A stretch of DNA of 30,296 bases, taken from Stentor coeruleus. Lineage: Eukaryota > Ciliophora > Heterotrichea > Heterotrichida > Stentoridae. The notes beneath the pieces were generated by a model. That model had not been told where the DNA came from, did no database searches, and worked only from the letters and a program-made list of their open reading frames with translations. Location of the stretch: the NCBI GenBank assembly GCA_001970955.1, contig MPUH01000897.1, positions 1-30,296 of the forward strand. The letters run 5' to 3'. Below, one piece after another: positions 29,417 through 30,296 of this stretch. Every line of letters starts with the position of its first letter. Within the stretch, counting starts at the first letter, position 1. A program made the position numbers and the translations under genes.

Positions 29417-30276
29417 GGTTTATATAGTATGAAAAGCTTTTAATTATTTTCACTTAGCTTATAAGATTTAAAAAAATTAAGTTTTTTATTTTGATAGGGT
29501 TTTTTGAGGGATAAATGCGAGGTTTTAAGTGAGAGATTTTTTGGAATAGTTTTTTGGGGTTAGTTTTGTAGAAATTTGTATAGTGTTAATTTTATATTTT
29601 TTTTTAATTTTGAAGAATAATTAAGGAAAGAAGGGTTATGTGGAAAAGGATGGATTTGTGCTGGATAATGTTTAAATAGTTTTATTATAGATTTTGATTG
29701 ATAAGAATAAGTTTGAGTTTGATATAATTTTTTGAATGATGGGATAATTTAGGNTTGATAAGAATAAGTTTGAGTTTGATATAATTTTTTGAATGATGGG
29801 ATAATTTAGGAATTGTTGTTAGTTTTTGTGTGGATTGTGTAAAATTAATACATGCTTTAGTTGTTTATAAAAATGAAGGGATAAAAAGAACTGTGGTGAT
29901 TTAGAAAATATTTTAAAGGGAATAAAACTAAGGAAAAGTGTGTGGATTTTATTGGCAAGATTTTTTGATGATTATATTTAAAATAATCATTCAGCATTCA
30001 GATTTTGTGATTTGGCAAATATTATGGAAGCTTAGTTTGCTTAATATATTTTAGCAACAACTATAAATTGTATATTAACTCTTTTCCACTTTTTACAAGA
30101 AATACAAACTAAAATTGGCGCTGTTTATTTGCTACTTTAAGAAATGAATAAATCAAATTCTAGTCATCCTTTTAGATAATAGCTTATTATATTAATATTT
30201 TATAATCAATTTTAATTTATTTCTTATTGTTTATACTTCATAATTTTATAACCAATAACTTGATATTGCAATTAAA
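29417..30276. other. Gene-free subtelomeric region
   Basis: No coding frame. Bases 29461-29640 have 40 G and 1 C on the plus strand, a strong 3'-flank skew after the EF-hand gene. The last ~300 bases lose this skew. A duplicated join lies at 29698-29810. Confidence 0.75.
29698..29810. repeat. 56-bp direct duplication around a single N (assembly join)
   Basis: Bases 29698-29753 equal 29755-29810 with N at 29754. Confidence 0.93.
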
Positions 30277-30296
30277 GGTGTTAGGGTGTTAGGGTT
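30277..30296 (+). repeat. Telomere repeat (TGTTAGGG)n at the chromosome end
   Basis: The window ends GG-TGTTAGGG-TGTTAGGG-TT, reading 5' to 3' towards the end, the correct orientation for a right telomere. CCCTAACA/TGTTAGGG is, to my knowledge, the heterotrich telomere repeat. Only about 2.5 units are present, as expected when an assembly trims telomeres. Confidence 0.88.

Overview
The window looks like the end of a macronuclear chromosome from a heterotrich ciliate, most likely Stentor or a close relative. Four things point there. The intergenic DNA is very AT-rich. TAA, TAG and TGA all end genes, and no long gene reads through TGA, which argues against a Blepharisma-type code. Several genes become intact only when exactly 15-nt GT...AG introns are removed. 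The right edge ends in TGTTAGGG repeats, the heterotrich telomere type as I recall it.

Layout. Bases 1-4487 hold three tandem paralogues (the first cut by the window edge) with Pro/Gln/Gly repeat tails. Two show an N-terminal domain that resembles an otubain-type OTU fold without its catalytic Cys and His; the first ends in a RING-like Cys finger. Then come an unrecognised basic protein (5096-5899), a four-exon glycerophosphodiester phosphodiesterase on the minus strand (5909-6898), a long coiled-coil protein that starts 29 bp away in the opposite direction (6928-9057), a PRELI/MSF1 lipid-transfer protein (9083-9574) and a DHHC palmitoyltransferase (9991-10992).

Bases 11.0-16.7 kb are gene-poor. 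They hold a small unrecognised protein family: two apparently intact genes (13265-13648 minus, 14768-15201 plus) and one copy broken by stops (11728-12030 plus). A RalGAP beta-subunit homologue follows (16738-20073 minus). After it come a long disordered Ser/Glu/Lys-rich protein (21291-23555), a membrane-anchored pepsin-like protein without the first catalytic Asp (23841-25025 minus, one intron), a RING-H2 ubiquitin ligase (25555-26454), an unrecognised protein of possible cytoskeletal type (27100-28875) and, 7 bp later, an EF-hand protein with one intron (28883-29416). About 860 bp of gene-free subtelomere leads to the telomere.

The genes form no single pathway. They are eukaryotic housekeeping and membrane or ubiquitin functions mixed with lineage-specific families. 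Six single N bases, at least five of them flanked by exact direct duplications, look like assembly joins where overlapping contig ends were kept twice. Two of them distort real genes. All functional calls are by reading the sequence; no database search was possible.
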